Assembly (NCBI GenBank): GCA_027315405.1 | Contig: DAHUYB010000039.1 | Location: forward strand, 1 to 54,204 | Source of the DNA: Gammaproteobacteria bacterium | Lineage (GTDB): Bacteria > Pseudomonadota > Gammaproteobacteria > Natronospirales > REEB76 | DNA length: 54,204 nt | Direction of reading: 5' to 3' | Shown: positions 44,098 through 53,877 of the stretch, piece by piece | Layout: every line of letters starts with the position of its first letter | Numbering within the stretch: the first letter of the stretch is position 1 | Program-made: the position numbers and the translations under genes | The notes under the pieces: generated by a model | Database searches by the model: none | What the model was told of the DNA's origin: nothing | What the model saw: only the letters and a program-made list of their open reading frames with translations

Positions 44098-44913
44098 TCA
44101 ATTCAGACGCCGGTGCTGCAGTGCCGGAAACCGCGCCCGCAGGCTTGATTGCTGTGTGCTATCGATGACGGTCATAACCACGCCGGGTTCGTGGGCGCGT
44201 TCCGCCAGCACTTCGCCCCAGGGATCCACAATCATGGAATGCCCCCAGGTTTCCCGGCCATTGGTATGGCGGCCGGTCTGGGCGGCGGCGATGACGAACG
44301 CAAGATTTTCCACAGCGCGTGCGCGGTTGAGCAATTGCCAATGCAGCGCGCCGGTGGTGCGTGTGAACGCGGACGGCACGCTAAACAACGTCGCTCCCTG
44401 CGCCATCAATTCGCGAAACAGCTCCGGGAAACGCAAATCGTAGCATACACTCAGTCCTAACCTGCCAACTGGGGTGTCCACCACCACGGCACGGTTACCT
44501 GCTTCAGTACGCGCCGATTCGTGATAACTTTCGCCGGCAGCGTTCACCTGCACGTCGAACAGATGGATCTTGTCGTAATACGCCACGCGCTCACCACGCG
44601 CATCGTACACCGGTGAGCGGGCGTACACCCGGTCGCCCCCCGCCAAAACCGGCAGCGTGCCGCCTACGATCCAGACTTGCAGATTGCGAGCTTTATCCGC
44701 GAGGAAATCCTGAATGGTACCGCTGCCATCCAACTCACCGGCCGCGACCCGCTGCGCATCGTTTTTGGCCATGAGCGCGAAATTTTCCGGCAGCACAATG
44801 AGTTCCGCACCCTGGGCCGTGGCCTTGGCCATGAGCTTGCCGGCCTCGCGCAGATTAATAGCAATCTCGGCGGCCGAATTCATCTGGATGGCCGCGACTT
44901 TGTGGGTGCTCAC
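44098..44913 (-). CDS. Nitrilase-superfamily carbon-nitrogen hydrolase (Nit1/NitFhit-like)
   Basis: 271 residues with the Glu-Lys-Cys triad of the nitrilase family: E43 in LPENFALM, K115 in YYDKIHLFD and C157 in SVCYDLRFPELF. The order matches the Nit1/YbeM-like branch, some members of which are amidases for deaminated glutathione. It is cytoplasmic. The GTG at 44913 overlaps the stop of the upstream secreted protein (GTGA), indicating translational coupling. Here it stands between yhdP and tldD, an insertion relative to the E. coli order. Confidence 0.93.
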   Translation of the reverse strand: MSTHKVAAIQMNSAAEIAINLREAGKLMAKATAQGAELIVLPENFALMAKNDAQRVAAGELDGSGTIQDFLADKARNLQVWIVGGTLPVLAGGDRVYARSPVYDARGERVAYYDKIHLFDVQVNAAGESYHESARTEAGNRAVVVDTPVGRLGLSVCYDLRFPELFRELMAQGATLFSVPSAFTRTTGALHWQLLNRARAVENLAFVIAAAQTGRHTNGRETWGHSMIVDPWGEVLAERAHEPGVVMTVIDSTQQSSLRARFPALQHRRLN

Positions 44914-45245
44914 CGTTCCACCATCAGGGTCACGGAATTCTCATCCTGGCCGCTGACACGTTTCTGAATATCCATCGAGGGTATCCCCAGAGACACCAGC
45001 CAGTCCTGTACCTCACTGGCCCACAGGCTGCCCATGTCGTCGCCGGAATGTAGGATCACCAGGTGCGAACCCGGCTGCCGCATCCAGTCGTTTACCGCCG
45101 CACGCACCGGCGCCATCTGCAGCATGACCGCACCGCTGCGCGGCTGCATCCACATCTCCGCGGTGATGGTATAAGCGGACGCGTGGGCAGCGGGCGCGGC
45201 GCCCAGGGCGAAGACAAACAAGTAGGCAATGCACGCGGACTTCAT
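44910..45245 (-). CDS. Small secreted protein of unknown function
   Basis: 111 residues from the ATG at 45245; the frame extends to 45470 inside yhdP without reason. Signal peptide MKSACIAYLFVFALGAAPAAHA, cleavage near residue 22-23. The mature 88 residues include TITAEMWMQPRSGAVMLQMA, WMRQPGSHLVILHSGDD and SGQDENSVTLMVER. The fold is not recognised. The gene lies 10 bases after yhdP and overlaps the nitrilase gene, so all are in one operon. It would act in the periplasm. Confidence 0.78.
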   Translation of the reverse strand: MKSACIAYLFVFALGAAPAAHASAYTITAEMWMQPRSGAVMLQMAPVRAAVNDWMRQPGSHLVILHSGDDMGSLWASEVQDWLVSLGIPSMDIQKRVSGQDENSVTLMVER

Positions 45246-45255
45246 AGATAAATTA

Positions 45256-48200
45256 TCAATGCCGGCCATTGGCCGCAGGTTTAGTATCACCCACCTTGGT
45301 AAGCACGGGATTATCCCATGTCCCCGTGAGGTGGTAGCGTATTTCGCCGGCCGCGGCCAGCGGTTTCTTGAAGATTTCCGTGAGTATAAACAATACCGCG
45401 CCCACTCCCACGCTGCTGGCGGCAAGCGCGCCCAACACCGGCAGGCTTGAGCCCACGCTGCTATCCACAATCAGGGCCTCGTCAAAATCGTGTTTCACGA
45501 GCCCAATGCGACCAACCATATGGATCTTGGCCGCGGGTCCGTTCACCACCAGGTCACTGGTGTAGGCGTCACCGCGCTCAATGAGGAAATCGCCCTGAAT
45601 CGAGTCATAGCCAAAGCCCTTGCCTAGAACGTCGCTGAAATTGAGCAACAACCGGCGTGGCAGTGCGTTGATGCTCAACAGGCCGAACAACCGACCGGCA
45701 CCGGGCTTGACTTCCAGCAAACGCCCGTCTTTCAATCGCACGTGCAGCTTACCATTCAGGGTCGGGAGTATGTCGGCAAACGGACCCCCGGCCCAGCTCA
45801 AGCTGGCCTGCAGCTCGCCCTGGTCACCGGTGATGCCCGGCGCATAGCCGAAGGACTGCAGGGTCTTTTCAAGGTCGCTGCTCTTGATCTGCACGACGAG
45901 TGTGGATTGCTGCGTGCCGTCCACTTGTGCGGTCCAGCGGCCGTTGCTGGTAAGGCTGAAGGCAGGGTTGGCGATGGCAAGCGTCTTCAGGTTTACGCCA
46001 TCCGGCAGCTGCTCCAATTCCGCTTGCACATTGTCCAGTGTCATATCGTTATAACGCAATTGCCTGACGGCGATTCGCAATGGCGGCACATCGCGGGGCT
46101 TGAGCGGGACGCTGGCCGGGTTGCTACCTGGTTTCGTAGCCTTGCGTATCCAGGTTACACGCTGCATATCCGCGATGATCGGGTGTGCGGCTTCCACTTG
46201 ATAAGGCAAACTGATCTGCCCGGCGATCGCATTGCTTGTCAATCCCAACTTCCAAGCGCTGGTATCGCGGACAAGCCGCACATGCAGATTATCAACCGCC
46301 TGGCCGAGAGCGGTGAAATGATTGACCTCCACATCCACTCCCTGCAGGAACGGCGGCAACAATTTCTCCGCGGAGGCCCCGGACTGAACAGCATAGGGTT
46401 TCCAGGCATCCAGGGGAAATTCCGGCAGGTCACCCGTGAGCACCAGTCCGCCGGTAGCCGGCAAGACCGGCAGGCCAGCTCCCAATACAAGGTCACCCCG
46501 GTCAAAGCGCCAGCCGTCGTTTTCATCATGGAAACGGTATAAACCATTCATATGGTCCCCGTAGCGAACCTGTACCAGCATCCGCTGATCACCGGTAAGA
46601 CTCATACTTGCATCCAGAGGCACGGCACTCTCGGATGCTTTACCAAACGGTGCGGGCAAATCGACACCCAGCCCCTGTAATTTCGATGTCAGGGTGAGCG
46701 ACAGGCCCTTACTGTGCGCAGCCGGATTGTTGGGAAGCCGCCCAATCAGCTGCCAGGCGGTTTGGCCGGTCAGGGTTTTTTGGAACGGCTCCGGTAAAGC
46801 AGCTGACAGGAATGCCGCGTTGGCACCGCCCGCAACGGTGATCAATGTCATATCCTGCTTGATGTCCGGGCGCAAACCCATAGTCACGGGCTCACCCAAC
46901 CACATGCCCCGCAGCTTTTTACTGCTGACGCCACCCGCCGTGAAATTCACATCGCCGTTCAAGCGGCTCAGTGACCACATGGGCAGATTAGCCAGACTCA
47001 CACTGACATCCTGAAGGCGGGCACGGCCGTCCAGCTTGAAGTGCTGCACATCCTCCACCGGCAACGCCAGGCTCAGACTTACATCGCTGCGGCCTTTGGC
47101 TTTGAGGCTGTCGAGCGAATGACCGAAGCGCTGTTTGAGCGGTCCGTTACGCAGGAACGTCAGCGCGGTAGCGGCGCTGCCCCGGGCCGTACCCTTGATT
47201 TCCAGGATACCCCGGCGCAAGTCCGCAAAGCGCGCGCTGGCGCCGCTGATGTCGTCGTTGAGCAGCGTGCCGTGCTGCACCGCGACGCTCATTCCCTGGT
47301 TTTTGAATTCCACATCGGCTTCCAGATGCTCCACCGGTGGCCATCCGCCAGCATAGTCCAGCGTGCCATTGATAAGATGGAAACGGATATCGAACAAACC
47401 GCGACCGTTATTGAACGGAAAATCATCCAGCTTGCCGCGCAAGACCAGGCTGCCGGAAGGGACTTGGCCGCCGACAACGGCGCTATCCAGCCACTCCACC
47501 ACTTGCTTGGGCATGATGCCCACGGGGAAATACACCGACTTGTTCTTGGTATTGACGTTTTGCGCATTGGCCTGCAAATCGATGAGCGGCGAGCTGCCAT
47601 CGGCCGGCAGCAGCAAGCGGCCTTTTGCCTGAACTTGCAAGTCTGCGTTGGCGGCGGAAAAATTATCGGTGGAGATATTCCAGCCCTGATGATCGTGATG
47701 GAACTTTACCAGGGACCCCAGGCTAGTAGCGCTCAGCGCTCCACGAAACAGATGCGGGAACATGGCGGTGGCATGCTGGCTGTCAAGTTGCAAGCTACCG
47801 TCATCCTGATTGGCCTTGAGTTCGCCGTTCAGTCCGCTAAAGCCCGGGATATCGCCATCTGCGTGCAGGCCGAGATTGTTGAAGCGGCCGCCCAGCGACC
47901 AATTATCGAGGGATTTTCCGCTCCATCGTGCTTGGAAACTCAGATTAGTGAGGTCGCCGCTGGGTGAAAGACGCAGCAAGCGTTCCCTGTCAGAGAGAGC
48001 GTCCGCCGGCAGCCACGTTGCCAGCGTTACCAGATCCTGCAAACGCAGGAAACCCGCATCCCCCGACCAGGAAAGACTACCGTCCGTTCCGCGGGCATAC
48101 TGCAAATTGAAATTGCTGGCCGGCCAGATGTCCTGACCGTGCTGCAACTCTATATTGCTGCCTGCCAAAACCCAGCCAGAGGCACTTCGACTCCAGTTCA

Positions 48201-49104
48201 CCTTGCCTGACAGCAGGCTGAATCCACTATGGGGGGGCGTATAACCCGTGGGAATCACCTGCCGGGCATGGATATCGGCTAACAGGCGGTTGACTCGTGC
48301 ACCCGAGCCGGAAACGGCTGCGCTCAAATCCAGCACGCCGCTGCTGAGACGGTCGCTGAAAGCAGGCCAATAGAACAGCAGTTGCGGCACATTCAATGCG
48401 ATGCCTTGCATATCCGTTTGCCACTGCCAGGTGTCCGGCTTGAGAGCCTGCCCCTGAACGCCGCCCGTGAATGACAGACTGCGGCCGAGTGCCGCCGGCA
48501 GCAGCAGCTGTCCGGATACCTTATGGTTGTCGGCGCTGTTGTCCACATCCAACCGGATATCGCTGAAAAGCAGCGGAGTCGTGGGTCTGCGCCGATCCAG
48601 CAAGGTGATTTCGCCGCTGCGCACCAGCAGTTGCGCATTCTGCGCAAATATCTCTGTCGCTACCTTGCGCCAGTTGGTTGTTACACTCGCGGGTTCGAGT
48701 CCGCGGATACCGAAGTTGCCGTTAGCATCGCGTTCCAATACCAACTGTGGCTGTATCAAGATGATGCGGTTGGGGCGCGAGAGCCGTGCGTGCAACAACG
48801 CTCCCAGGGTATAGCCAAGGCGGATTTCACGCGCCGTTACCACCACGCGCCGGCGGTCCCGCGACAGCAGTTCGACCTTTTCCAGAGTGACTTCCGGGCC
48901 GTAAAGTCCCCACTGGACGCCCATGGCGGCGATGTGCACGGGCCGGCCCAGCGCCCGACTGGCCCATACCTGTACCTGCGTGCGATATCCCGGCACCAGC
49001 GGTGCAAACAACCGGAACAGACCCACGAGTGTAGCGCACAAAATCACCAGCGCCGCAATCACACCCGCGGTCCATTTCCAAGTGAGATGTTGCCAACGCT
49101 GCAT
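45256..49104 (-). CDS. yhdP: YhdP-family AsmA-like phospholipid transport protein
   Basis: 1282 residues, normal for YhdP (1266 in E. coli). One N-terminal membrane helix (about 10-33), then a very long periplasmic beta-rich region (DUF3971/AsmA_2 type). The C-terminal AsmA-like part (LDARILP-like repeats are absent, but GGQVPSGSLVLRGKLDDFPF and RLGYTLGALLHARLSRPNRI at the N-end are typical). YhdP is one of the TamB-YhdP-YdbH bridge proteins moving phospholipids to the outer membrane. The gene is 26 bases after rng. Confidence 0.94.
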   Translation of the reverse strand: MQRWQHLTWKWTAGVIAALVILCATLVGLFRLFAPLVPGYRTQVQVWASRALGRPVHIAAMGVQWGLYGPEVTLEKVELLSRDRRRVVVTAREIRLGYTLGALLHARLSRPNRIILIQPQLVLERDANGNFGIRGLEPASVTTNWRKVATEIFAQNAQLLVRSGEITLLDRRRPTTPLLFSDIRLDVDNSADNHKVSGQLLLPAALGRSLSFTGGVQGQALKPDTWQWQTDMQGIALNVPQLLFYWPAFSDRLSSGVLDLSAAVSGSGARVNRLLADIHARQVIPTGYTPPHSGFSLLSGKVNWSRSASGWVLAGSNIELQHGQDIWPASNFNLQYARGTDGSLSWSGDAGFLRLQDLVTLATWLPADALSDRERLLRLSPSGDLTNLSFQARWSGKSLDNWSLGGRFNNLGLHADGDIPGFSGLNGELKANQDDGSLQLDSQHATAMFPHLFRGALSATSLGSLVKFHHDHQGWNISTDNFSAANADLQVQAKGRLLLPADGSSPLIDLQANAQNVNTKNKSVYFPVGIMPKQVVEWLDSAVVGGQVPSGSLVLRGKLDDFPFNNGRGLFDIRFHLINGTLDYAGGWPPVEHLEADVEFKNQGMSVAVQHGTLLNDDISGASARFADLRRGILEIKGTARGSAATALTFLRNGPLKQRFGHSLDSLKAKGRSDVSLSLALPVEDVQHFKLDGRARLQDVSVSLANLPMWSLSRLNGDVNFTAGGVSSKKLRGMWLGEPVTMGLRPDIKQDMTLITVAGGANAAFLSAALPEPFQKTLTGQTAWQLIGRLPNNPAAHSKGLSLTLTSKLQGLGVDLPAPFGKASESAVPLDASMSLTGDQRMLVQVRYGDHMNGLYRFHDENDGWRFDRGDLVLGAGLPVLPATGGLVLTGDLPEFPLDAWKPYAVQSGASAEKLLPPFLQGVDVEVNHFTALGQAVDNLHVRLVRDTSAWKLGLTSNAIAGQISLPYQVEAAHPIIADMQRVTWIRKATKPGSNPASVPLKPRDVPPLRIAVRQLRYNDMTLDNVQAELEQLPDGVNLKTLAIANPAFSLTSNGRWTAQVDGTQQSTLVVQIKSSDLEKTLQSFGYAPGITGDQGELQASLSWAGGPFADILPTLNGKLHVRLKDGRLLEVKPGAGRLFGLLSINALPRRLLLNFSDVLGKGFGYDSIQGDFLIERGDAYTSDLVVNGPAAKIHMVGRIGLVKHDFDEALIVDSSVGSSLPVLGALAASSVGVGAVLFILTEIFKKPLAAAGEIRYHLTGTWDNPVLTKVGDTKPAANGRH

Positions 49105-49130
49105 ATTTATCTATCGGTCTCGAAGTGCGC

Positions 49131-50600
49131 TCATAGGGGCACCACGTCAAACTGCTCCTGGTTGTACAGGGCCTCGGCCTGCAGACGGATGGGTTTTCCG
49201 ATCTGGCCTTCCAACTCTGCAAGACTGGCGGATTCCTCATCCAGGAGCAAACCTATCACTTCCTGGGAAGCCAGCACGCGCAATTCCTTGGCCTCAAACT
49301 GGCGCGTCCCCCGCAGAATCTCGCGAAAAATTTCATAGCAAACCGTCTCCGGCGTCTTCAGCGAAGCCCGGCCCTGGCAAGTGGGGCACGGCATGCACAA
49401 AATATGCTCCAGGCTTTCGCGGGTACGTTTACGGGTCATCTCCACGAGCCCCAGGGAAGAAACCTCGGTGACCTGGGTTTTGGCGCGGTCCCTGGCGAGT
49501 GCCTGCTGCAGAGTCTGCAACACCAGTCGCTTGTGTTCCGCGTCGTCCATATCAATGAAATCGATAATGATGATGCCGCCCAGATTGCGCAGCCGTAATT
49601 GGCAGGCGATGGCTTGAGCTGCTTCCAGGTTGGTCTTGAGAATGGTTTCTTCCAGGTTGCGATGACCCACATAGGCGCCGGTATTCACATCGATTGTGGT
49701 CATGGCCTCGGTCTGGTCAATGATGAGATAACCGCCGGATTTCAATTGCACTTTGCGCTCCAATGCCTTGCGGATTTCCTCTTCGATGCCATAAAGATCG
49801 AAGATTGGCTGCGTACCGTCGTAGTGTTCAATGCGTGGTTTCAATTCCGGCACGAAGCTGCCGGTGAAATCGCACATGCATGTATAGGTCTCCGCTGAAT
49901 CCACCCGCACCCGCTGCACCTCACCGCTGAACAGATCCCGCAGGATACGCACCGATAGCGGCTGATCCGCGTGTACCAGGTTGCCGGCAGGGATGTCGGC
50001 GGCCCGCAGGCGGATGTTTTCCCAGAGTTTATTCAGAAACAGCCTATCGGCGCGCAGCGCTTCGGCCGCCGCGCCTTCGCCGGCGGTACGCACGATGTAA
50101 CCGCCGTTTCCGCTAGCGGCAGCACAAACCTGCAGAAGTTCCTGCAATCGCTCGCGCTCCTGCGGATCCTCGATGCGCGCCGACAGCCCCATGCCCTTGC
50201 CATCCGGCAGATACACCAAATAACGGGAAGGGATGCTGATGTGGGTGGTGAGGCGCGCACCTTTGCCGCCCAACGGATCCTTGAGCACCTGCGCCAGGAT
50301 TTCCTGGCCTGCGTGCAACAACCTGCGGATATCCGCGGGTACCTCGCTGTGGTAATCGGTCTCCGTAGTGGCCACCTTGGCAATGTCAGCGGCGTGCAAA
50401 AAGGCGGTGCGCTCCAGGCCAATGTCAATAAAGGCCGCCTGCATGCCCGGCAGCACACGCAACACTTTGCCCTTATAGATGTTGCCCACCAGACCGCGGC
50501 GGTGCGTGCGCTCGATGTAGAGCTCCTGCAATACGCCTGTTTCAAGCAACGCCACGCGCGTTTCGCGCGGTGTGACGTTAATCAGAATCTCCTCGCTCAT
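49131..50600 (-). CDS. rng: Ribonuclease G
   Basis: 489 residues from the ATG at 50600 (AGGA 4 bases upstream), the same length as E. coli RNase G; the frame opens at 50639. S1 domain at about 38-125 (VGNIYKGKVLRVLPGMQAAF), DNase-like catalytic domain with D304 (TTIDVNTG) and D347 (IIIIDFIDM), and the zinc-link Cys pair CPTC (405-408). It cleaves single-stranded AU-rich RNA, matures 16S rRNA at its 5' end and turns over some mRNAs. It lacks the long C-terminal degradosome region of RNase E. It is 72 bases downstream of maf. Confidence 0.97.
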   Translation of the reverse strand: MSEEILINVTPRETRVALLETGVLQELYIERTHRRGLVGNIYKGKVLRVLPGMQAAFIDIGLERTAFLHAADIAKVATTETDYHSEVPADIRRLLHAGQEILAQVLKDPLGGKGARLTTHISIPSRYLVYLPDGKGMGLSARIEDPQERERLQELLQVCAAASGNGGYIVRTAGEGAAAEALRADRLFLNKLWENIRLRAADIPAGNLVHADQPLSVRILRDLFSGEVQRVRVDSAETYTCMCDFTGSFVPELKPRIEHYDGTQPIFDLYGIEEEIRKALERKVQLKSGGYLIIDQTEAMTTIDVNTGAYVGHRNLEETILKTNLEAAQAIACQLRLRNLGGIIIIDFIDMDDAEHKRLVLQTLQQALARDRAKTQVTEVSSLGLVEMTRKRTRESLEHILCMPCPTCQGRASLKTPETVCYEIFREILRGTRQFEAKELRVLASQEVIGLLLDEESASLAELEGQIGKPIRLQAEALYNQEQFDVVPL

Positions 50601-50672
50601 AAAGTCCTGCGTAAGTGAGGAGTGAGGTGCGAGAAGCAAAGGGTGAACCCCGCCTGCAAACCATGCGGCGCC

Positions 50673-51290
50673 TTACTTTCTTGCAGCCTCACTCGCATGA
50701 TCGCCGCTCGCTATCCGAAAACCTGCTTGCGCCAGTAATTGCGCCGTCTCATACAGCGGCAGTCCCATGACGCCGGAATAACTGCCCTCGAGGCGCTCGA
50801 TGAACTGCGCACCGCGGCCCTGGATGGCATAACCGCCGGCTTTGTCCGCGGGCTCGCCGCTCTGCCAATAGCGGGCGGCTTCCTCGGGGGCAATGACGCG
50901 GAATCTCACCTCGCTCACGCTCAGCGCGGTGTGCATCGCGCCACGCCGCCACAGGGCAATGGCTGATAATACCTGATGGCCGCGGCCCGACAGACGCATC
51001 AACATGGCCAAGCCTTCCGCCCGGTCCGCCGGTTTACCGAGGATCGCACCGTCCGCCGTCACCAGGGTATCGGCCGCGAGTACCGGCTCGCGGATACCGC
51101 TGCCAACAATTCGCAACGCCGCTTCCGCCTTGGCTGCTGCCAGCCGCCGTGCGCAGGCCGCCGGATCCTCGCCGCTCTGCACAGTTTCATCCACGGTCAC
51201 CTTAACCAACTGGAAGTGCAAACCCAGTTGCCGGAGCAATTCCGCGCGGCGCGGCGATTGCGAAGCGAGGTAGATAAACGCGGCATCCAT
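50673..51290 (-). CDS. maf: Maf-family nucleotide pyrophosphatase
   Basis: 205 residues. SQSPRRAELL (10-19) is the Maf signature; the AADTLVTADGAILGKPAD segment and GGYAIQGRGAQFIERLEGSYSGVMGLPL are the catalytic and substrate regions, the latter fitting the dTTP/UTP pyrophosphatase (YhdE) type. It hydrolyses non-canonical and modified nucleotides, and was named for septation effects when overproduced. It stands between rlmH and rng. Confidence 0.95.
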   Translation of the reverse strand: MDAAFIYLASQSPRRAELLRQLGLHFQLVKVTVDETVQSGEDPAACARRLAAAKAEAALRIVGSGIREPVLAADTLVTADGAILGKPADRAEGLAMLMRLSGRGHQVLSAIALWRRGAMHTALSVSEVRFRVIAPEEAARYWQSGEPADKAGGYAIQGRGAQFIERLEGSYSGVMGLPLYETAQLLAQAGFRIASGDHASEAARK

Positions 51291-51317
51291 GGGTTCTTTA
51301 CCTCTCTGCTCGCGCCT

Positions 51318-51788
51318 TCACGCCCGGTGATACGGATGGCCTTGCAGTATCGTCCAGGCACGATACAACTGTTCAGCCGCCACCACCCGCGCCAAACCGT
51401 GGGGTAGTGTCAACGGCGACAGCGACCAGGTGAGTTCGGCGCGCTCAAGACAGTCCGCTGCCAAGCCATCCGGGCCGCCAATCAACAAAACCAAATCGCG
51501 GCCGTCGCGCAACCACTGGGTCATTTGCTTGGCCAGTTCTTCGGTACTGAAGCTGCGGCCGTGCACATCCAGCGCGATTACACGGGTGTCCGCGGGCATT
51601 GCCGCCAACATGCGTGCACCCTCCTCGGCCACGGCCTTGACGGCATTGCCACCACGCGGTCTCGCGCTCAGTGGGATCTCTTTCAGCCGCAGCCTGCATT
51701 CCGGCGGCAGGCGCTCAGCGTACTCAGTGAACCCGGAGTTGATCCAGGATGGTAGGCGCGTGCCGGCGGCCAAAAGATGGATGCGCAA
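51318..51788 (-). CDS. rlmH: 23S rRNA (pseudouridine-1915-N3)-methyltransferase
   Basis: 156 residues, SPOUT fold (trefoil knot). The LLAAGTRLPSWINSGFTEYAERLP start, the VIALDVHGRSFSTEELA and LVLLIGGPDGL knot region, and the C-terminal SLSPLTLPHGLARVVAAEQLYRA are diagnostic. It uses SAM to methylate helix 69 of 23S rRNA on the 70S ribosome. The start is a TTG (51788), 3 bases after the rsfS stop. The rsfS-rlmH order is classical. Confidence 0.97.
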   Translation of the reverse strand: MRIHLLAAGTRLPSWINSGFTEYAERLPPECRLRLKEIPLSARPRGGNAVKAVAEEGARMLAAMPADTRVIALDVHGRSFSTEELAKQMTQWLRDGRDLVLLIGGPDGLAADCLERAELTWSLSPLTLPHGLARVVAAEQLYRAWTILQGHPYHRA

Positions 51789-51791
51789 GGT

Positions 51792-52166
51792 TCAGCGCCG
51801 CTTACGGATGGTAGCAACCGGTGCGGCGGTCTCCGCAACCGGGCTTTCCATACTCCAGAGCTTTTCCAGATTGTAAAAATCGCGTACCTGGGGCCGCATG
51901 ATGTGCACCACCACGTCGCGCAGATCCACCAGCACCCATTCACCTTCCTGTTCGCCCTCGACGCCCATGGGTTTCGCGCCGGCCGCGCGTGCCTGATCGA
52001 GTACATTGCGGGCCAGGGATTTCACGTGCCGGTCCGAGGTGCCGCTGGCAATCACCATGAAATCGGTGATCGCGGTCAGGCCGCGGACATCCAGCGCATG
52101 GATGTCCGCGCCCTTCATGTCCTGTAATGCCTTGATGACCAGATCGCGCAGTAGCTCCGCTTGCAT
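51792..52166 (-). CDS. rsfS: Ribosomal silencing factor RsfS
   Basis: 124 residues from the ATG at 52166, which overlaps the nadD stop by one base (TGATG); the frame extends to 52340 inside nadD. ALDVRGLTAITDFMVIASGTSDRHVKSLA is the RsfS/Iojap core, with GEWVLVDLRDVVVHIMRPQVRDFYNLEKLW after it. It binds ribosomal protein uL14 and blocks subunit joining in starvation. The C-terminus has a short basic tail (IRKRR) not needed in the family. Confidence 0.97.
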   Translation of the reverse strand: MQAELLRDLVIKALQDMKGADIHALDVRGLTAITDFMVIASGTSDRHVKSLARNVLDQARAAGAKPMGVEGEQEGEWVLVDLRDVVVHIMRPQVRDFYNLEKLWSMESPVAETAAPVATIRKRR

Positions 52167-52813
52167 CAGTGCTCCGTGGGTTGCGTATAACAACGGGAAT
52201 TGATTATCAGCTCGCGCACCGTTTCGGGCACCAGGTAACGCGGATCGCCGCCCGCGGTTATGGAGGCGCGCACCCGGGTGGAGGAGATCTCCAGTTGGGT
52301 CACCGGCTGCAGCAAGATGCGACCGATGGGTGCAGACCATAGCACCGCCGCTGACATTGCCCGGCGCTCGCGGATCATCTCAGCCAGTTCGCCGCCGCTC
52401 TGCAACACCCAGCCGGGCCGGTGCGCGACGATCACGTGAGCATAGTCGAAGATCTTCCGCCAGTGGTGCCAGCCCGGGAATCCCAGGAACGCATCCATGC
52501 CCACCAGCAACACCAGCGTGTCGCGGGATAATTCGCGCCGCAACTCGGTGAGTGTGTCCACGCTATAAGACGGTGTGCCGCGTTTTATCTCACGCTCATC
52601 CACTACAAAGCGCGGCTCCATCGCCACCGCCGCTCTCAGCATTTGCAGGCGTAAGCTGGCGGCAGCCGCGGGGGCCTGCCGGTGGGGGGGTTGGCCTGCG
52701 GGAATGAAGCGGATTTCGTCCAGCGAAAGTGCGTCCAGGATTTCCAATGCCGGCCGCAAATGGCCGAAATGGATGGGGTCGAAGCTGCCCCCGAAGATAC
52801 CGATTTTTCTCAT
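52166..52813 (-). CDS. nadD: Nicotinate-nucleotide adenylyltransferase
   Basis: 215 residues, nucleotidyltransferase fold. IGIFGGSFDPIHFGHLRPAL near the N-terminus contains the HxGH ATP site; SLDEIRFIPAGQPPHR and the C-terminal ISSTRVRASI are the other NadD motifs. It makes deamido-NAD from nicotinate mononucleotide. It is 34 bases downstream of holA and its stop overlaps the rsfS start. Confidence 0.97.
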   Translation of the reverse strand: MRKIGIFGGSFDPIHFGHLRPALEILDALSLDEIRFIPAGQPPHRQAPAAAASLRLQMLRAAVAMEPRFVVDEREIKRGTPSYSVDTLTELRRELSRDTLVLLVGMDAFLGFPGWHHWRKIFDYAHVIVAHRPGWVLQSGGELAEMIRERRAMSAAVLWSAPIGRILLQPVTQLEISSTRVRASITAGGDPRYLVPETVRELIINSRCYTQPTEH

Positions 52814-52847
52814 GCGCGGCGGTAGCGCTCCTTGAATCCGGATCCGG

Positions 52848-53852
52848 TCATGCGGGCGGCTTGAGGCCCGCCAGGCTCACGCACAAGTTTAACAGCTCAT
52901 CCCAGGGCCGGCCCGCTACCTGCCCTTTCAAAACCCGATCCGCGCGGGCCGCCGAGGCCAGCAGCTGCTGCCAAGCCTGCAATGGGTGGCGACCCAGGGC
53001 TTTCTGCGCCAGGCTGCGACGTTTTTCCCAGACACTCGCCAATGCCCGTTGCGGGGGCAGGCCGCCGCGGATATCCCACGCCAGACTTGCAAGGCTGCGG
53101 ATTTCACGGGTCAGCGCCCACAGGATAAACGTGGGTTCGGTGCCTTCTTCCTCAAGCCCCTTGAGGATGTGCACCGTGCGCCGCGGGTCGCCCGCCAGGG
53201 CGGCGTCCACCAGCGCATACGGATCATAGCGGGCGCTGTCGGTCACCGCTTCCCGGGCGGCGGCCGCGTCCACCGGACCGGATCCGTGCAGCAGCAACAG
53301 TTTCTCCACTTCCTGGGCAGCCGCCAGCAAATTACCCTCCACACGCCCCGCGATAAGCGTCACTGCTTCCGGGGTGGGGCTGAGGCCCAGGCGCTGCATC
53401 CGCCGCCCGATCCAGCCGGGGAGATTTTTGGCCTCCAGCGGCCAGATGTTCACCAGCACGCCGGCCTGTTCCAGGGCCTCGGCCCAACGGCCGCCGCCCC
53501 GCTCCAGCTTGGCGCTAATCACCAGCAAGACCACATCGGGTGCAGGATCTTTCGCATACGCGCTCAGGGCTTCGGTGCCGTCGTCGCCGGGCTTGCCGCC
53601 GGGCAGGCGCACTTCCAGAAGACGTTTAGAGGCGAATAATGACAGGCTCGCGCCGGCGGTGCCGAGCTGATTCCAGTCGAAGCCGCGTTCCGCAAACAAC
53701 ACTTCACGATCCGCATGACCGCGCGCGCGCGCCGCGGCGCGGATGGCATCCGCCGCTTCCTCTCTCTGCAAGGGCTCATCGCCCGCGACCAGGTACACGG
53801 GTGCCAACGTGCTTTTCAAATGGGCTTCGAGTCTGTCAGGCGCGAGCTTCAA
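52848..53852 (-). CDS. holA: DNA polymerase III subunit delta
   Basis: 334 residues, clamp-loader delta. The N-terminal APVYLVAGDEPLQREEAADAIR, a domain with LLEVRLPGGKPGDDG, the central ALEQAGVLVNIWPLEAKNLPGWIGRRM and the C-terminal collar region (LWALTREIRSLASL) match the family. The only start is the TTG at 53852: an in-frame stop lies 18 bases upstream. No lptE gene adjoins it, though lptE-holA is common; REP-type DNA starts 25 bases upstream. The protein opens the sliding clamp as part of the replisome. Confidence 0.96.
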   Translation of the reverse strand: MKLAPDRLEAHLKSTLAPVYLVAGDEPLQREEAADAIRAAARARGHADREVLFAERGFDWNQLGTAGASLSLFASKRLLEVRLPGGKPGDDGTEALSAYAKDPAPDVVLLVISAKLERGGGRWAEALEQAGVLVNIWPLEAKNLPGWIGRRMQRLGLSPTPEAVTLIAGRVEGNLLAAAQEVEKLLLLHGSGPVDAAAAREAVTDSARYDPYALVDAALAGDPRRTVHILKGLEEEGTEPTFILWALTREIRSLASLAWDIRGGLPPQRALASVWEKRRSLAQKALGRHPLQAWQQLLASAARADRVLKGQVAGRPWDELLNLCVSLAGLKPPA

Positions 53853-53877
53853 GGATTTTGGCCGGTCTAACTATCAT

